Source: Anastrepha obliqua
Lineage: Eukaryota > Arthropoda > Insecta > Diptera > Tephritidae
Length of the DNA stretch: 64,000 nucleotides
Assembly (NCBI RefSeq): GCF_027943255.1
Contig: NC_072892.1
Span: 167,960,792-168,024,791, forward strand
Reading direction: 5' to 3'
Each line of letters opens with the position of its first letter. The stretch's first letter is position 1. Positions 53,222 through 63,580 of this stretch are shown piece after piece. The notes beneath the pieces were generated by a model that did not search any database, was not told the DNA's origin, and was given only the letters and a program-made list of their open reading frames with translations. The position numbers and the translations under genes are program-made.

Positions 53222-54345
53222 TCGATTATAAGGCAGCTATTGATAGCTCAATAAGAGATCGCTTATATGTCACAATGTCTGAGTTCGGTATTCCCGGAAA
53301 CTTATTCAGCTTTGCGAAATGGCATTGAGCAACATATCAAGCTCTGTCAAGGAAAAGACATCTCCAAACCTTTCAATACCGAGCGAGGTTTTAGACAAGG
53401 CGATACACTATCGTGTGACCCCTTTAACTTCCTTATGGTAGGATCTACTGCGGGGAGCCGGCATTCATCGAAATAACACTATTTTCACTAAAATTGTCCA
53501 GCTCCTATGCTGATGATATTGAAATCATAAGGCACTGCACGCGAAATGTTATCGCAGTATTTTCCGATATCGAAAGAGAGTCAACTAGAGTGGGTCTGAC
53601 GGTTAACAAGGGCAAGACGAAGTATATGCTGTCCACTAGGACAGTTACACGGCATTTTGGATCCAGCCTTTCAGTGGCCAACTTTACTTTTGATATTATC
53701 AAAGAATTTACATATATATCTTCGGACAGCGTCACAACAACAAACGATGTCAGCCTGGAGATAAAGCGACAAGTCTTGCTTGCTAATGGGTGTTACTATG
53801 ATCTCAGTAAGCAAATGTGTAGCAGAGACCTCTCTCGCCCGACAAAACTAACACTCTACAAGAGGCTCATCTTTCCCGTGTTACTCTACGGCGTTGAAGC
53901 ATGGGTTGTGCCGCAGATTGATGCAGCAGCTTTTGGGGTATTCAAGAGAAAGATACTTCAGAAATCGTGGGTCCTCTTCGACAATTACTACCGCCGAATG
54001 ACCGACGAGCTATATGAGCTTTACGCCCATGTGGACATAGTGAAGCGCATCAATTTTCAGCGCTTTCGCTAGTTGGACCACATCAAGCGTATGGATGCAG
54101 TAGCTCAAGCAAAGAAGGTGTTCGGATGGCAAGTTAGAGGACAAAGACGTAGAGGAGGACCATAGCCTCGATGGCAGAACCAAGTCGGGGGAAACCTATC
54201 ATCGCTTGGTGTAACAAATTGGAGTAGACGCGCGCAAAGCAAAGACGCCTGACGACGTTTGTTACAGTCGGCCTTAATCCGGTAACGGGTTGTGATGCTT
54301 GATCAGGTGTGATCCTTGATCAGGTGTGATCCTTGATCAGGCCAT
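53222..54345 (+). pseudogene. RTE-like reverse transcriptase remnant with an intact YADD box
   Basis: Starting near 53222 (VDYKAAIDS-like text), the frame passes LSSVFPETYSALRNGI and GFRQGDTLSCDPFNFLM. After a frameshift near 53480 it continues for 192 codons: SSYADDIEIIRHC (catalytic box, unaltered), LTVNKGKTKYMLST, FDIIKEFTYISSDS, LYKRLIFPVLLYGVEAWV and DELYELYAHVDIVKRINFQRF, then a stop at 54070. The C-terminal block (SLGVTNWSRRAQSKDA) is out of frame near 54195-54245. The 3' end has three 17-bp tandem units (ttgatcaggtgtgatcc, 54299-54345) and AAGT repeats. The endonuclease is missing. Confidence 0.75.
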
Positions 54346-54417
54346 ATAAGTAAGTATGTAAGTAAGAGGTAGGGTTACAAACACCTTCGCACCATATAGT
54401 AACCGTCGTTACTACGT

Positions 54418-54710
54418 GTGTGGGGTGGCTCCACTAAAAACATCCCTCCTCCACTCTTAGATTTTTTCCTCAGCCCCGCGACGGCTTACGCATTGCCTCG
54501 AGGTAGAGGTCCAAGATGGCGTAATGAGAAGGACACATTCACTCTGGCACCAGGACCGCCTGTTTCGAAAAACATATACTTATTGCTCGTCATCTCTTCA
54601 GTTTCCATTTCACGACTCCATTTTCGGTTAATATCCGCAACAAAATTTTCCACGGCACTCCATTTTTCTTCGCTTATTATTCCTTCAGATGTACACATAA
54701 CAAGGATGAT
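54418..54710 (-). pseudogene. R1-clade retrotransposon 3' end
   Basis: The minus strand reads EGIISEEKWSAVENFVADINRKWSREMETEEM, followed by a stop-containing tail and 3'UTR. The protein segment and UTR parallel 14400-14640 (EEIIEKMMIDEEKWNAVANFVEDI; cctctacctcgaagcaatgc against the inverted gcattgcctcgaggtagagg). It is a strongly 5'-truncated copy of the same or a sister family. Confidence 0.7.
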
Positions 54711-54964
54711 TTCATATATAGAAGGCCACGCAAGTGGGAAAAGTTACTAATTGCCATTCACTTGGAAGTGGCCAGGACAATTTTTCTGCATATGGTCCAA
54801 GCAGCTCCCAACTTAGCCCAAGTATGCTCTGGGTAGGTTCCGAGCATCCGTTCGAGAGAAAGGTAATGTGAGAAGGCGAAGCTAGAAGGAGCGAGCTGAT
54901 GTGCGCAGTGTTTGAGACCCGCCACGTAAAAATCCCGCTTTAGAGCTGGAAAATCTACAATACT

Positions 54965-55625
54965 CCAAGTCTTGAAAAATATCCTTAAAAGGAGAATGGG
55001 TACACACAATCTTTGCGTTGACTTCAAAGCTGCATTCCACAGTACGAAAAGGAGTTGCCTATGTGCCGCGATGTTTGAATTTGGTATCCCCGCAAAACTA
55101 ATACGGCTAAGGAAAAATGACGCTGGTCAATATCAGCAGCGCCGTCAGATTTGGGAACGATCTCTCTGAGTAAAACTAAGGTTCCCATCATGCCCTTCCT
55201 ATCGTATGGTGCAGAAGTTTGAACGATGACAGTATCCGATGAGGCGCCACTTGGAGAGTTCGAGAGTAATATTCTGTTGAAAATTTTTGGACCTTTGCAC
55301 GTTGGCGACGGCGAATATCGCAGGCGATGGAACAATGAGCTCTATGAGCTTTACGACAACATAGACATAGCGGAGCGAATAAAGATCCAGTGGCTTCGTT
55401 GGTTGGATCATGTCGCTTGAATGGAAAGTATTCGATCCGGTACCAGCTGGTAGTAGCAGAGGAAGAGGAAGGCCTTCTCTGCGCTGGAAAGTTCAGGTGC
55501 AGAAGGACTTGGCTTCACTTGGTGTGTCCAACTGGCGCCGGTTAGCACGAGAAAGAAACGTCGAAAACCAAAGCGGTTATCGCGCCAATCAAGAAGAAGA
55601 AGATATTATACATCTTTTAGCTCAC
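54965..55625 (+). pseudogene. RTE-like retrotransposon remnant with palm deletion
   Basis: NLCVDFKAAFHSTKRSCLCAAMFEFGIPAKLIRL (54995-55105) is the first palm segment with its catalytic Asp. The text then jumps to LGEFESNILLKIFGP and ELYELYDNIDIAERIKIQWLRWLDHV (55250-55415). It ends with RGRGRPSLRWKVQVQKDLASLGVSNWRRLARER, the C-terminal block. The YADD box is deleted. The last approximately 120 bp are nearly the same as 59150-59270. Confidence 0.75.
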
Positions 55626-55699
55626 CAGAAAATACAGGTTTAATACTTGAAATGAAGAAAAGTAATTTTTTAATTGGAAAGAGGAAATATTCATATTAT

Positions 55700-56045
55700 T
55701 TATGGAACGCGATTTCATTGATGTGACTTCTTCAACTGGCTTCGCAGTAGCGCATCCTATTAGCCCAGTTTACTAAGATATTTGTAACAGTTTTTCATCC
55801 TATCTCACGAATAGCTCGCTTGATATTCATCTCATATGCCTGAATCGTTAATGGATTGTTCGCATACTATCGATCCTTCAGGACACCCCATCAAATTGCA
55901 ACAATGAGAGGGTCACTTAACCAGTAGACAGTTGATAACACGATTTCCGTGTTATTGGCGCGCAAAAGATCGATTGTGGCATGGGCATGTGGCAAGATTC
56001 GCCATCCTGCTGAAATTCGAAGATTCTCCATGTGCATCTCTTCAA
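55700..56045 (-). pseudogene. DD41D transposase C-terminal fragment
   Basis: The minus strand gives FEFQQDGESCHMP (second catalytic block) and, in other frames, IDLLRANNTEIVLSTVYW. Further pieces are WGVLKDR, YANNPLTIQAYEMNIKRAIREI and NWANRMRYCEAS then RSHINEIAFH. The order and spacing follow the C-terminal third of DD41D transposases, but the WPPRSPDLTP block is destroyed. It is ancient and inactive. Confidence 0.6.
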
Positions 56046-56949
56046 TTTCCGGCACTAAATGGACCACTCTGTATACATATTTGCATAACTCATAATCCGC
56101 ACGGCTTCCGCAAACTCCGTTAAGCTAATACATCACGGACGGTCCGTTCGCTATGTCCGGTACTTTCCTTTATGCGAACCTGCTGCACCGGCTAACTGCA
56201 TTTGAGTGCGCGTGAAGACCATTTCCTAAAATTCATTACGATCAATTGGCACTCGCTTTCCTGCCTAAAATGTTCTTACGCACTTCTTTCTTGGTTACTT
56301 GCATCAAATTTCAATATTTGCGCACATTTAGATGATGAAATTTTGTTTGCAATAGAACGGAAATTTTTGTTTTTGCATTTTCTCCGGCCGATTTGAATGC
56401 AAATAAGAAATATTCTTAACTTTTAACATAACTGTTGTGGTCACTTCGTCATGTGTACTTTCTTCAGAGGAAGATTGAGTTCCGTTTTTTTCTGGGTTGA
56501 GTATCTCGCAACTTCCTTCCTTCTCGCACAATATGCGGAACCTTGTCTTTGCGTGTGTGGGTTTTAATGTAAGAATCGTTTATACGTGCATATGTTAAAT
56601 TTTTTTTCAGTGATTGCTAATTTGTGATCCCATTTCGTTCAGCTACTCCTGTATACTTAAGATCTTATTTCACTTAATGGTTTAAATTTCAATATTTTCA
56701 GTAGGACAGGTTTTTATGATTTAATACGTACACTCATACAATTATGGTGAATTTAAGAGACGCGACTTTTTACATCATCAAGAAGAATAGAAAATTCGAT
56801 TCGCCTTGATCATTTGGTTTTTTGTAGGTTTTCACAAAAAGAGTCTTATTAGTCTAATGATCTTAGGAATACTGAACCATACTCAAAAAACATTGCTTTG
56901 TCAATCAGGATTACAAATACGGGGTGGTGCATTTAATGTTTTTTTTATA
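56046..56949. other. Non-coding stretch
   Basis: Possible further decayed transposon sequence, but no motif can be named. Confidence 0.4.
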
Positions 56950-56951
56950 TA

Positions 56952-58619
56952 CAGTGGTTCAAACGTCTAATCGTACATGCAGAGAGCTCATCTTAAATAT
57001 TAGTTTTAAAAGAGAAAATTTGTTTAATTTAAAATAATATACACTGATTTTATTTCATAATAACTTAATTTATTTCGTCATATACAAAAGTTTTAAGTTT
57101 TCACAACATTGCCTTAAAAAAAACAAAAACAAACAAAACAAAAGAAATTCATGTCCAAACGAATAATCGTACAATACTGAATTTATGCTCTCAATCTAAA
57201 TATTTTTAAAATTAATGCTTAGTAGAGAGTCCTTTAGCTTTAAGCACAGCACTCAAACGTTTTGGCATCGATTCTACTAAGTTTTTACATACTTCTGGTG
57301 AAATATTATACCACTCAGTTCGTAGAGTTTCTTTTAACTCATTAACATTTCGAAAGACTTTGTCCTTTAATCTTTTAGACAATTCCTCCCATACATGCTC
57401 AATTATGTTAAGATCAGGTGATTGTGTGGGGGTTTGGAGTAGTTTTGGACAATTATAAATAAGCCACATCCTCGCAACCATTGATGTATGTTTCGGATCG
57501 TTGTCTTGGTAGAAAGCAAAATTGTCTATTTTCCCCAAACGCTCGGCACTTTGCTTCCCATTATTTTTTAAAATATCTAAATACTTGTATTTATCCATAT
57601 TGCCTTCAATAAATTCAATATTTCCAACACCTGAACTCGAAACACACCCCCACACCACCGTGTTTCACAGTAGGCTTTGTATTTTTACAATCAAATTCTG
57701 CATTGGGTTTTCGCCATACGTAGCACTTTCCATCGGACCCTTTTAAATTAAATTTACTTTCGTCTGTGAATAGTACCTGTCAAAAATGAAATTTAGTGCC
57801 AATAATTTAGATTTTATTTTGTTTTTACCGTTTTCCAGAAGTTAAAAGCTTTTGTAATATAGTCTGTAGCAAATTTCATGCGAGCTTTTTTGTTTTTAGG
57901 ACTTATGTATGGCTTTTTTCGTGCTATTCTGCCATGATAATTATTTCTTTTCAAAACATCTCGGATTGTCTCATCACAAACTATCTTATCAGTCTTTTTT
58001 TAATGTTCTGTTAATTTCTACTGCTGTTACAAAAGCATTTTTTTTCACTTCCCATAAAATCAAACGTTCATCGAGCTTCTTGCCTTGGCCAACACGACTT
58101 TTATTTACAATAGAGAGGTCATTTTTATATCTTTTAATGATATATTGCACGGTAGAATGAGCTCTATTTACTAAAACTGCCATTTCTCTAAAAGTTTTTC
58201 CGGATTCGTGCAATTTAATTATTTATTTTCGTTCTTCTACCGTTGTCTGTTTTCCTGAAGGTGCCATTACGTACCGATTAAGTTTATCACTTAAAGCAAT
58301 CTGGATAACTAAATAAGAATTTATTTATAGTCCAGTGCAAAATATAATTTGAAAAAAATGCTGATAGGATAACGGTATCCAGTCGAAGTCTACTTATGTA
58401 CGATTATTCGTTTGGACATGAATTTCTTTTGTTTTATTTGTTTTTGTTTTTTTTTTAAGAAAATGTTGTGGAAACTTAAAACTTTTGTATATGACGAAAT
58501 AAATTAAGTTATTATGAAATAAAATCAGTGTCTATTATTTTAAATTAAACAAATTTTCTGTTTTAAAACTAATATTTAAGTGAACCCTCTGCATGTACGA
58601 TTAGACGTTTGAACCACTG
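56952..58619 (-). mobile_element. Tc1-like element with long inverted arms
   Basis: Arms of 222-223 bp (56952-57173 and 58397-58619) are inverted copies with only about ten differences by eye, starting cagtggttcaaacgtctaat. TA flanks both ends. Within each arm the outer word ctaatcgtaca recurs at the inner edge as ataatcgtaca. This gives the inverted-repeat/direct-repeat arrangement known from Minos- and Sleeping Beauty-like Tc1 relatives, where each arm carries two transposase sites. Length is 1668 bp. The transposase gene inside is broken, so the element could move only if an enzyme were supplied in trans. Confidence 0.88.
57212..58265 (-). pseudogene. Tc1-like DD34E transposase pseudogene with a 52-nt intron
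   Basis: The N-terminus starts at 58265 (MAPSGKQTTVEERK) and hits an in-frame stop immediately after. The helix-turn-helix part follows (ESGKTFREMAVLVNRAHSTVQYIIKRYK), then a frameshift near 58000. A 52-nt GT-AG intron (57777-57828) separates FNFWKT from VLFTDESKF, which carries the first catalytic Asp. Near 57660 a small deletion shifts the frame before MVWGCVSSSGVGNIEFIEG. The last frame (57212-57658) holds FYQDNDPKHTS and SPDLNIIEHVWEEL, giving 34 residues between the second Asp and the final Glu. It ends in SMPKRLSAVLKAKG, typical of the family. Minos transposase also has a short intron, which is a family-level parallel. Confidence 0.85.
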
Positions 58620-58789
58620 TATATATTACATAATCATATGATCAAATGTTGTTTTGACAGTGACAGTTTTTTTTCGCTGGAAATATTAATATAAATTTAG
58701 TATCATATCTCCGCGGTACGAAATGAATCGCTTTGCGCTCGAACGCATTTTACTTTGGGAAATATTGCAAAATTATCTCCAAACTTTAT

Positions 58790-59150
58790 TCTCAAAAAGT
58801 CAAAGAAACCCTGAAACATATTTGCCGAATAGACCCGGCCAGAAAGAAGCAAAAGCAGCAATAAAAAGCTTAAAACAAAGAAAGCCTTCGGATATGATCT
58901 CATCATAGAAGAAGTACTTAAACAACTGCCAGATAAAGGAATCACTAATATAGAAAAGTGATTCCTATAAAATTCTATAATATTAATTGGTTTTGTTCCT
59001 CTCCATTGGATAGTTGCACAAAAAACATGATCCCTAAACCCGGAAAAAGGGCCGAATCTTATTGTTGCATCAGGTTATGGCGTATTGCCTCAAAAATTAT
59101 GGGATCCCTTTTTCTCAAAAGAATGATGCCCAAAATTGAAGACCGAAAAG
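58790..59150 (+). pseudogene. Jockey-clade reverse transcriptase fragment
   Basis: EAKAAIKSLKQRKPSD (shortly before the start of the reverse transcriptase) is followed, with stops and shifts, by PDKGI near 58930. MIPKPGKRAE, WRIASKI and LFLKRMMPKIEDRK follow (59030-59145), the first conserved polymerase blocks of Jockey-type elements. The remainder of the enzyme is absent. Confidence 0.65.
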
Positions 59151-59335
59151 TGGCTGGTGGTAGCAGAGGAAGAGGAAGGCCTCCTCTGCGTTGGAAAGAT
59201 CAGGTAAATAACGACTTGGTTTCACTTGGTGTGTCCTATTGGGGCCTTTTAGCGCGAGAAAGATACGACTGGCGCGCTTTGTTTAACTCGGCCAAAATCG
59301 CGTATGCCGTTATCGCGCCAATTAAGAAGAAGAAG
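59150..59335 (+). pseudogene. RTE-like C-terminal block and tail
   Basis: GSRGRGRPPLRWKDQVNNDLVSLGVSYWGLLARERYDWRALFNSAK is the C-terminal block of the family at 54965-55625, followed by an (AAG)n tail at 59325-59340. It is fused without a stop to the Jockey piece in front, so one frame spans both; this is a junction of two elements, not a gene. Confidence 0.7.
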
Positions 59336-59339
59336 AAAA

Positions 59340-59760
59340 TGAAATCCAATGAGACAAAATCAATTCAAGTTACTTTAAAACTCAAGCATTGGCCCTCCCG
59401 TGAAACTGAATATTGTAATCATATCCCAAAATAATGCTACGAAATATCTGGATATGCATCTCGCACCTCCGTGCGGCTTCTTTCTTAGAAAATTGCATTT
59501 GGTGTTATGCAAACATGGATGGCATTCAAAGATTGGCGACCACCGTATTAAACTAGATTTCCAAAAACGTGTAAGTCGTTTGATATGCTTCTCGGCCGTA
59601 CAATGCGGTGTATATGTAGAGTTTCGAAGAAATCTATTTTGAATAAAATAAACCCGATTTTTCAAAATCTTCCTTAGTTGTGAACGCTTGCGTCATTCTG
59701 CACTTACTTCTCGTGGATCTTCAAGTTAAATCCATTGCTGCTCAGAGCTCTATTAGGTTG
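59340..59760. other. Unassigned stretch
   Basis: An 80-codon frame (59400-59642) has no recognisable domain. Confidence 0.35.
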
Positions 59761-59769
59761 AACAAGATT

Positions 59770-60870
59770 GGCCTCTGGAGGCAATTTCCTGCAGGACATA
59801 GTATCATCTTAAAGTAGATCTCCCCTTCCTTCTCTGTACTTCGTACAGATCTCTCCATCCACAAACTGGGTATTGAGGTTTGTGCTAGGGTTATCTTTCC
59901 GAACAGGAAAAATTGGGAAGAGGTGAGAGTCGGTACGGATATACTTAGGTATCTACCTATGTTTTCACTGACGGATCCAAGATGGAATCTGGAGTGGAAG
60001 CGGGGGTTTTCTCTAAATCAACCAGCATTTCGTTCTCCTTTAAACTGCCGGAAGCGAGCAGCGTTTTTCAAGCAGAGGTCTTCGCATTTTGCATGCTTGC
60101 AGGATCGCTGTTGGGAGGGAGCCATTAATATTTTTTCAAGATAGTCAAGCTGCGGTCAAGGCCCTGTTGTCGCCGTATTGCATCTCTCTTCTGGTAAACT
60201 CCTATAAGGAGGAACTCAAACGTCTTGAACGTGTAGGAAACATTTCCCTTATCTGAGTTCCTGGGCACAGGGATATAGAGGGAAATGAAATTGCCGATGA
60301 GCTTGCCAGGATGGGGTTAACAGAACCGGTTTCAGTTGTCCCCTTCCCAGATATCAGTATCCCGTTGACCGTTGTTAAATGGAAACTGCACAAGTTCTAC
60401 CTTAAAAAAGCGAAAGACAAATGAAGGTCTGTCTCATCGTCTGTTATTTCGAAATCACTTTGGCCTCAGTACGACAGAACCGGAACTCTTAAGGTGATGG
60501 GAACTCCCCGCCATTCAATTTCCAAACTCTTTGCAGTGTTCACTGGTCACAGGATGATCGATACGCATGCGGAGAAGCTTGGAATTTCGTACAACCCCTA
60601 TTGCAGAAGCTTTGGGGATCCTGTAGAGAAAGGCGGCTAGACTCTTGAGATTCCTTAGCGTGGCCTTTGGGGATGGCTTGAGGAAATTCTCCAGCCTAGA
60701 TCCCTTTTCTCTCCTCCACTACAAAAACAGCACTGGATGGCTTTAGTTGGTTTCACAGGTAGTGGTTCACATTATGGTATCAAAACGACTCATAAGTACT
60801 ACTTGAAGTGTACCTGGGGTATTCTTGCCATCTAACCTACCTACCTATCTACCTACCTGTGTAGGACCCA
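59770..60870 (+). pseudogene. RNase H-bearing non-LTR retrotransposon, C-terminal half with CTAC-type tail
   Basis: YVFTDGSKMESGVEAGVFS (about 59955-60010) is the first RNase H strand with the catalytic Asp. VFQAEVFAFCMLAG supplies the Glu. The SQAAVKAL block follows in a shifted frame near 60150, and VPGHRDIEGNEIADELARMG near 60260-60310. LFAVFTGHRMIDTHAEKLG and a degraded zinc knuckle (YNPYCRSFGD) follow. The 3' end has a CTAC-type microsatellite at 60836-60865. An in-frame stop sits before VPGH, and several frameshifts are present. Confidence 0.75.
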
Positions 60871-61164
60871 ACGTGAACATCTATCACAAGAAGTTCATGC
60901 AAAATCTCATTGATGCTCGTTAAAGACGATCTTGCTTCAAAATTTCGCGCTTAGCATTGATATATGGAGGACCTTCCCGGATTTCTTCGGTGAGCGAACA
61001 GCGACCACAAAAAAGTTATTTATACCTGTTTTTAAGCTGCTTGCGCACCGTGTAATGATTTTAGTCCATCTTCTTGTCTTATTAATCCCCGTTGAAAATT
61101 TTGAAAGATATCCATACGAAAATGTTCACGGTTTAGTTCCCTTTTTTGCCGAGATGAGTTTCTA

Positions 61165-61290
61165 AAGCCACTCTTATTGTTATTGTAGCAGCATAAACAT
61201 TCCCCATATATGTCCGGGGTGCTGCTGAAGTGACAGTTATAAATCCGGGTCGTTCCCGTTGCGAAGAACCGACTGGCGTGGGAATGAACT
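61165..61290 (-). repeat. Jockey-type 3'UTR and tail fragment
   Basis: On the minus strand, ggttcttcgcaacggga, cccggatttataac, agcagcaccccgga and atgtttatgctgctac lead into an (AAC/AAT)-rich tail. This arrangement resembles a Jockey 3' end I know to be widespread in fruit-fly genomes. Family assignment rests on memory of that pattern. Confidence 0.45.
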
Positions 61291-61309
61291 GCCACTCTAA
61301 ACAACACTA

Positions 61310-63578
61310 ATATGGCTCATATATTACATCACAATGATCTGAGAGAAATTATGGTAAAATTTATTAAACTGCAATGGTGAAGCCAAATGGCGCCTGACAA
61401 AGCTGAAAGTGCCCAAGCCTCGAAATATAAATAGTAATCCTCGATCGAGTAACACAGTCAATCCAAGCAAGTGTAAATAAGATCGCTTCTTGTCACGTAC
61501 GAAAATGATACTTCAAAAATATACATATTTACATATCTATGCAGAAAGGTCGACATATCAGATGTTATCGCGATGTTTTGTTTTTGTTTTTTGACTTGTC
61601 AGCGACATGAATTAAATAAATAATTTAAATGGATCCTGGAAATCAAATGTTGAAAAGTTTAAATATTAGTATTCAAAATTAAGATTTAGTGCTTCCTTGC
61701 CTTTCAGCAGCATACATACATACATACATACATGTGAATACTCATACGCGCTTGTATGTGCGTGTTTTTGTAGAAGAGCAGGTATCGAAATTTGTTGACA
61801 TTTTGTATGTGATTTGATAAAATGCCTTAAAAAACATTCCCGGAATAAATACGACAAACAATTACAGACAAATGAGACAACACTGCATACAAGCAAATCC
61901 AAGTGAACTTTGCCGCCAAAGAGTGCACCTTCAAGTGGAAATGGTTTCGTTTTATTGTAAGTAATGTGAAAAGGAACGCGTCCGAGGCTTCACAAATATT
62001 TAGATAAACGCATTTTATTTTCTAATCACGTCCACACTATAAATTCTCCACCAACAAAAAGGCAGCGCTACAAAACGCTGAGAATCTTTTGAATGGTGGT
62101 GACCAGCACGCAAGCGCCGAACAGGGACCAGTTTAAGCCTGGGTAACAAAATTCAATTGCTACCTACACGCAATGACACGGACTGACGTTGCCAGTTAAT
62201 AAGTGCAATTCGACAGCTACCAAAAAGAAATCTGTGGAATTCTTAAGATTATGCATATTCTGCTATATTAAATTTTAAACATAAATATATTGATTTTTTT
62301 TAATTTTTTTTTTTATAAATTTTTGTATGCTGCCATACTTCCAATATAAATCAGCTACTTATCGACTCAACAACTACAACAAATAGAATAAGTTAATTGG
62401 TTATGGTGTGAATTGTTGGCTTGAAAGAGGCCGCAATCATGCGACAGGAATTGGAGTTGAAAGCCTTTTAAGTCACCTATGGACATACATACATACATAA
62501 ATACATGCATACATATGCACAAACACACATTCATACATGTGTACATATGAATAGTCATTAAGTTTAAATGGCAGAATATGTCACAGTGAGAAAGGTAACC
62601 GCAGCGTTGGAAGGCGATATAGAGAGAAGCCTGGCGTAAAGAACTGAAACACTGCAGGCGCGGTAATCAAGTGGACTTTAAGAAACCACATTTCAAAACT
62701 AATTTTATGGCGAAAATGTGGCCAGGCTAAGGCGACTGCAGCAGCAGCACAAAGCTACCTCATACAAATGCACACCAAACGTGTGGCCAAAGCGAAAACA
62801 AGTAACGAAGGGGGATGGGGATGATGGTGATGATGAAAAGCAGCAAAAAGTTGCACAAAAAAAAGAGTTAAAAAGCCAGCAAAATGGGCAGGTAAGGCGG
62901 CGAGATATTCCAAGTTATGCCATAATATTTAGCACCGCGACGCTTCATCCCGCTGGAATCGCTTCAATTACTTTGATTCGTAAAAATTCCCACAGGACAA
63001 GTTTCCGTTGCTGACTGACAGCCAGTTAGCCAGACAGATATCCCAGGCAGTTGGCCAGTGCACTGTCATGTGTGTAATTTGTGCATACATAAATACATTT
63101 TTTTGCATATGACTTTGCTCACACATACATACATACATACATGTGTTTGCATGCACTTGAGAAGCCATGCACTGCGCATTCATGCATATCTTCCTGCTTT
63201 TTATGATTATTATCAAAGGCAATGTCAATCATTTGTCGATGGTGACGAAGTGTCGTTTACTGCATATTCCATATTCATATTTCTGCTGACACATACATAA
63301 ACGGCCAAGTGCATGTGTGCCTGTATGAGCCTGTATTTGTCGGTGCTTTTTTTCATTTTTTATATTTATGTATTTATGTATGTCCATAAGGTGTTCCATG
63401 ACGTCCTCAAACAGCTGATCGAATCATACTCCATATGCGAATGCACATTAATATTTTAACCCTTTAATGACTGAATTAATTTAATGATACTTTGTTGTTT
63501 TTAAACATTTTAATACAAGTATACGCGTATGTGGATTTTTTTAAAGCGACAACCACGTTGCCCGCTGTGTTACTCTTC
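61310..63578. other. Probable unique host DNA with microsatellites
   Basis: ATAC/ATGT microsatellites lie at 61708-61732, 62483-62515 and 63121-63142. A GC-richer segment at 62580-62900 has a 98-codon frame (KRKQVTKGDGDDGDDEKQQ) and a gcaggtaagg donor-like site at about 62888. No acceptor or start makes it a convincing exon. Confidence 0.4.
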
Positions 63579-63580
63579 TA

